Source of the DNA: Aquabacter sp.
GTDB lineage: Bacteria > Pseudomonadota > Alphaproteobacteria > Rhizobiales > Xanthobacteraceae
DNA length: 8,237 bases
Direction: 5' to 3'
Assembly: GCA_030147645.1 (NCBI GenBank)
Contig: JASBUY010000008.1
Span: 1-8,237 of the forward strand
Shown here: piece by piece, positions 7,168 through 8,237 of the stretch
Layout: every line of letters starts with the position of its first letter
How positions within the stretch are numbered: position 1 is the first letter of the stretch
Program-made: the position numbers and the translations under genes
The notes under the pieces: generated by a model
The model's input: only the letters and a program-made list of their open reading frames with translations
Database searches by the model: none
Told to the model about the DNA's origin: nothing

Positions 7168-7325
7168 GAAAAATCACAGCGGGGCGCGCGCAGGCGCCGG
7201 CACGCAGGGTGTAGCGGGGGAGGATGACGGACCGCCAACGCGCTGTGCGGCGCGCATCGATACGGGCCGTGCGGCCCTGTGATCGCCCATCCCATCCTCC
7301 CTGTGGCGCAGCGTTCCTGTCCGTG

Positions 7326-7353
7326 TTGACAAGCGTGCCCCTTGAGCTAAAGA
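7326..7353 (+). promoter_or_regulatory. Candidate sigma-70 promoter for paaG
   Basis: TTGACA at 7326-7331 is a perfect -35 hexamer. After 16 bases, TAAAGA at 7348-7353 is a weak -10. Transcription would begin near 7360, inside the palindrome (7353-7374), so a bound repressor would block initiation. The leader would be about 50 bases long. Confidence 0.5.
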
Positions 7354-7378
7354 TTAACCGATCGATCGGTTAATTCAA
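7351..7378 (-). promoter_or_regulatory. Candidate promoter for the thiolase-hydratase/dehydrogenase-paaZ operon
   Basis: Read on the - strand, TTGAAT (7378-7373) and TAATCT (7356-7351) are separated by 16 bases, and the palindrome fills the space between them. Both hexamers are moderate matches. If this promoter is used, the mRNA leader before the thiolase ATG is about 185 bases. A promoter nearer the gene cannot be excluded. Confidence 0.35.
7353..7374. promoter_or_regulatory. 22-bp perfect palindrome, probable operator of the divergent paa promoters
   Basis: The half-site ATTAACCGATC (7353-7363) is followed by its exact complement (7364-7374). It lies in the only clearly A+T-rich pocket of the window, between the divergent paaG and thiolase genes. 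Symmetric sites with CCGAYCG-like cores are typical of TetR-family repressors, which include PaaR of phenylacetate clusters in several proteobacteria. Assignment to a PaaR-type regulator is inference, since no regulator gene is present here. Confidence 0.7.
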
Positions 7379-7400
7379 GAGCCCAAACCAAGGGCCGCAT

Positions 7401-7406
7401 GGGAGG
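7401..7406 (+). promoter_or_regulatory. Ribosome binding site setting the GTG start of paaG
   Basis: GGGAGG stands five bases before the GTG at 7412. The nearby ATG at 7399 is in another frame and overlaps this site, so the GTG is the start. Confidence 0.75.
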
Positions 7407-7411
7407 AAAGA

Positions 7412-8194
7412 GTGGAGAGCGTGCTCCTCGTGGACCGCCGCGACGGCTGGACCCTGCTGACCCTGAACCGGCCTGACCGCCTGAACTCCTTCAACGAGGC
7501 GCTGCACCTCGCGCTGCGCGACGCGCTCGATGCGGTCGCCGCAGAGGAGAGCTGTCGCGCGGTGCTTCTCACCGGCGCCGGGCGCGGCTTCTGCGCCGGA
7601 CAGGACCTCTCCGCGCGGGTCGGCCTCACCGAGGCGCCGGACCTCGGCGCCACCATCGAGACCTTCTACAACCCGCTGGTGCGCCGCATCCGCGCGCTCA
7701 ACAAGCCGGTCATCTGCGCTGTGAACGGGGTCGCCGCCGGCGCGGGCGCCAATATCGCGCTCGCCTGCGACATTGTCCTGGCGGCAAAATCCGCCAAATT
7801 CATCCAGGCCTTTTCCAAGATCGGCCTCGTGCCCGATTCCGGCGGCACCTTCTTCCTGCCCCGCCTCGTGGGCGATGCCCGCGCCCGCGCGCTGATGATG
7901 CTCGCCGAGCCGGTCTCCGCGACGCAGGCCGCCGACTGGGGCATGATCTGGAAGGCGGTGGAGGATGCCGACCTGCCGGAGGTCGCCGCCGGTCGCGCCG
8001 CGGCGCTGGCGAACGGGCCGACGGAGGCCTATCGCAATATCAAGCAGGCAATGCGGTTGAGTCTCGACCAGACATTCGAAGAGCAGATGCAGACAGAGTC
8101 CCATTTTCAGGGACTGGCGGGCAAGACGCGCGATTTCCGCGAGGGCGTCATGGCGTTTCTGGAAAAGCGCAGCCCGAAATACGAAGGCCGCTGA
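7412..8194 (+). CDS. paaG: PaaG: ring-1,2-epoxyphenylacetyl-CoA isomerase (crotonase family)
   Basis: PaaG isomerises the ring-1,2-epoxide of phenylacetyl-CoA to oxepin-CoA. In E. coli it also moves the double bond of 3,4-didehydroadipyl-CoA to the 2,3 position after thiolysis. The 260-residue crotonase-fold protein aligns with E. coli PaaG (about 262) from end to end: TLNRPDRLNSFNEALH (17-32), LLTGAGRGFCAGQDL (52-66), FYNPLVRRIRAL (85-96), KPVICAVNGVAAGAGAN (98-114), AFSKIGLVPDSGGT (133-146) and DFREGVMAFLEKRSP (241-255). Asp142 in GLVPDSGGT is the expected catalytic acid, which separates PaaG from ordinary hydratases that carry two glutamates. The start is GTG with GGGAGG five bases upstream. 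It is transcribed alone, away from the other paa genes, from the shared control region, and its stop codon lies inside the terminator stem. Confidence 0.96.
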   Translation: MESVLLVDRRDGWTLLTLNRPDRLNSFNEALHLALRDALDAVAAEESCRAVLLTGAGRGFCAGQDLSARVGLTEAPDLGATIETFYNPLVRRIRALNKPVICAVNGVAAGAGANIALACDIVLAAKSAKFIQAFSKIGLVPDSGGTFFLPRLVGDARARALMMLAEPVSATQAADWGMIWKAVEDADLPEVAAGRAAALANGPTEAYRNIKQAMRLSLDQTFEEQMQTESHFQGLAGKTRDFREGVMAFLEKRSPKYEGR

Positions 8195-8214
8195 AATCCA
8201 GCGGCCTCGTTTTT
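8185..8214 (+). terminator. Intrinsic terminator of paaG
   Basis: A perfect 9-bp stem (AGGCCGCTG, 8185-8193, with CAGCGGCCT, 8199-8207) has a 5-base loop. Two further pairs form beyond a bulged A at 8184, and five T follow at 8210-8214. The paaG stop codon (8192-8194) lies in the stem and loop, so paaG ends its own transcript. The remaining 23 bases to the window edge show nothing recognisable. Confidence 0.85.
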
Positions 8215-8237
8215 ACGGTAATCAGTGAAATCTAGCG

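Noticed and set aside
5928..7214. 428-codon open frame on the + strand
   Set aside because: It is antisense to the thiolase along its full length, while the thiolase frame carries all catalytic motifs. Low-complexity composition.
7158..7295. 46-residue N-terminal extension of the thiolase
   Set aside because: The added sequence is Pro/Arg/His-rich and unlike thiolase, the family begins at the ATG at 7157, and GGAG lies six bases before that ATG.
7370..8104. 244-codon open frame on the - strand
   Set aside because: It is antisense to paaG and has no motif; the + strand frame matches PaaG end to end.
1..8237. tRNA, rRNA, insertion sequence, CRISPR array or attachment site
   Set aside because: I looked for direct and inverted repeats, transposase-like frames and cloverleaf-like segments and saw none. 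Outside the genes and the 7158-7411 control region there is almost no non-coding space.

Overview
The window is GC-rich (by eye roughly two thirds G+C or more) and reads as ordinary chromosome of an alphaproteobacterium. The gene complement, codon use and the 'FPASDPP'-type small acidic protein suggest Hyphomicrobiales, perhaps a Xanthobacter/Azorhizobium-like lineage. That placement is inference from protein style, not from a marker gene.

Layout. (1) 1-1226, + strand: C-terminal part of a 4-alpha-glucanotransferase (malQ), cut by the left edge and closed by a clear intrinsic terminator. (2) 1397-1786, + strand: a small acidic protein built from three copies of one motif, with no function I can assign. 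(3) 7157 down to 1811, - strand: a three-gene operon in the order paaJ-type thiolase, fused enoyl-CoA hydratase/3-hydroxyacyl-CoA dehydrogenase, paaZ. The junctions are very tight (TGA-G-ATG at the first, a Shine-Dalgarno sequence overlapping the stop codon at the second). It runs convergently toward the small repeat protein. (4) 7158-7411: a divergent control region with an A+T-rich pocket and a perfect 22-bp palindrome placed across two facing promoter candidates. (5) 7412-8194, + strand: paaG, a single gene ended by an intrinsic terminator that includes its own stop codon. Only 23 bases follow.

How the genes work together. The four genes to the right are the lower half of aerobic phenylacetyl-CoA degradation. 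PaaG converts the ring-1,2-epoxide to oxepin-CoA. PaaZ hydrolyses the ring and oxidises the aldehyde. The thiolase releases acetyl-CoA. PaaG can then shift the double bond. The fused hydratase/dehydrogenase would do the jobs of separate PaaF and PaaH, and the thiolase cuts 3-oxoadipyl-CoA to succinyl-CoA and acetyl-CoA. Every step from epoxide to central metabolism is therefore plausibly encoded here. The ligase (PaaK), the epoxidase (PaaABCE), the thioesterase PaaI and any regulator (PaaR/PaaX) are not in the window.

Nothing here is a clearly new biological system. The points most worth a second look are the triplicated-motif protein, whose two best copies differ almost only silently, the palindromic operator shared by the divergent promoters, the PaaF-PaaH fusion, and a 26-bp perfect palindrome inside the start of the fusion gene.
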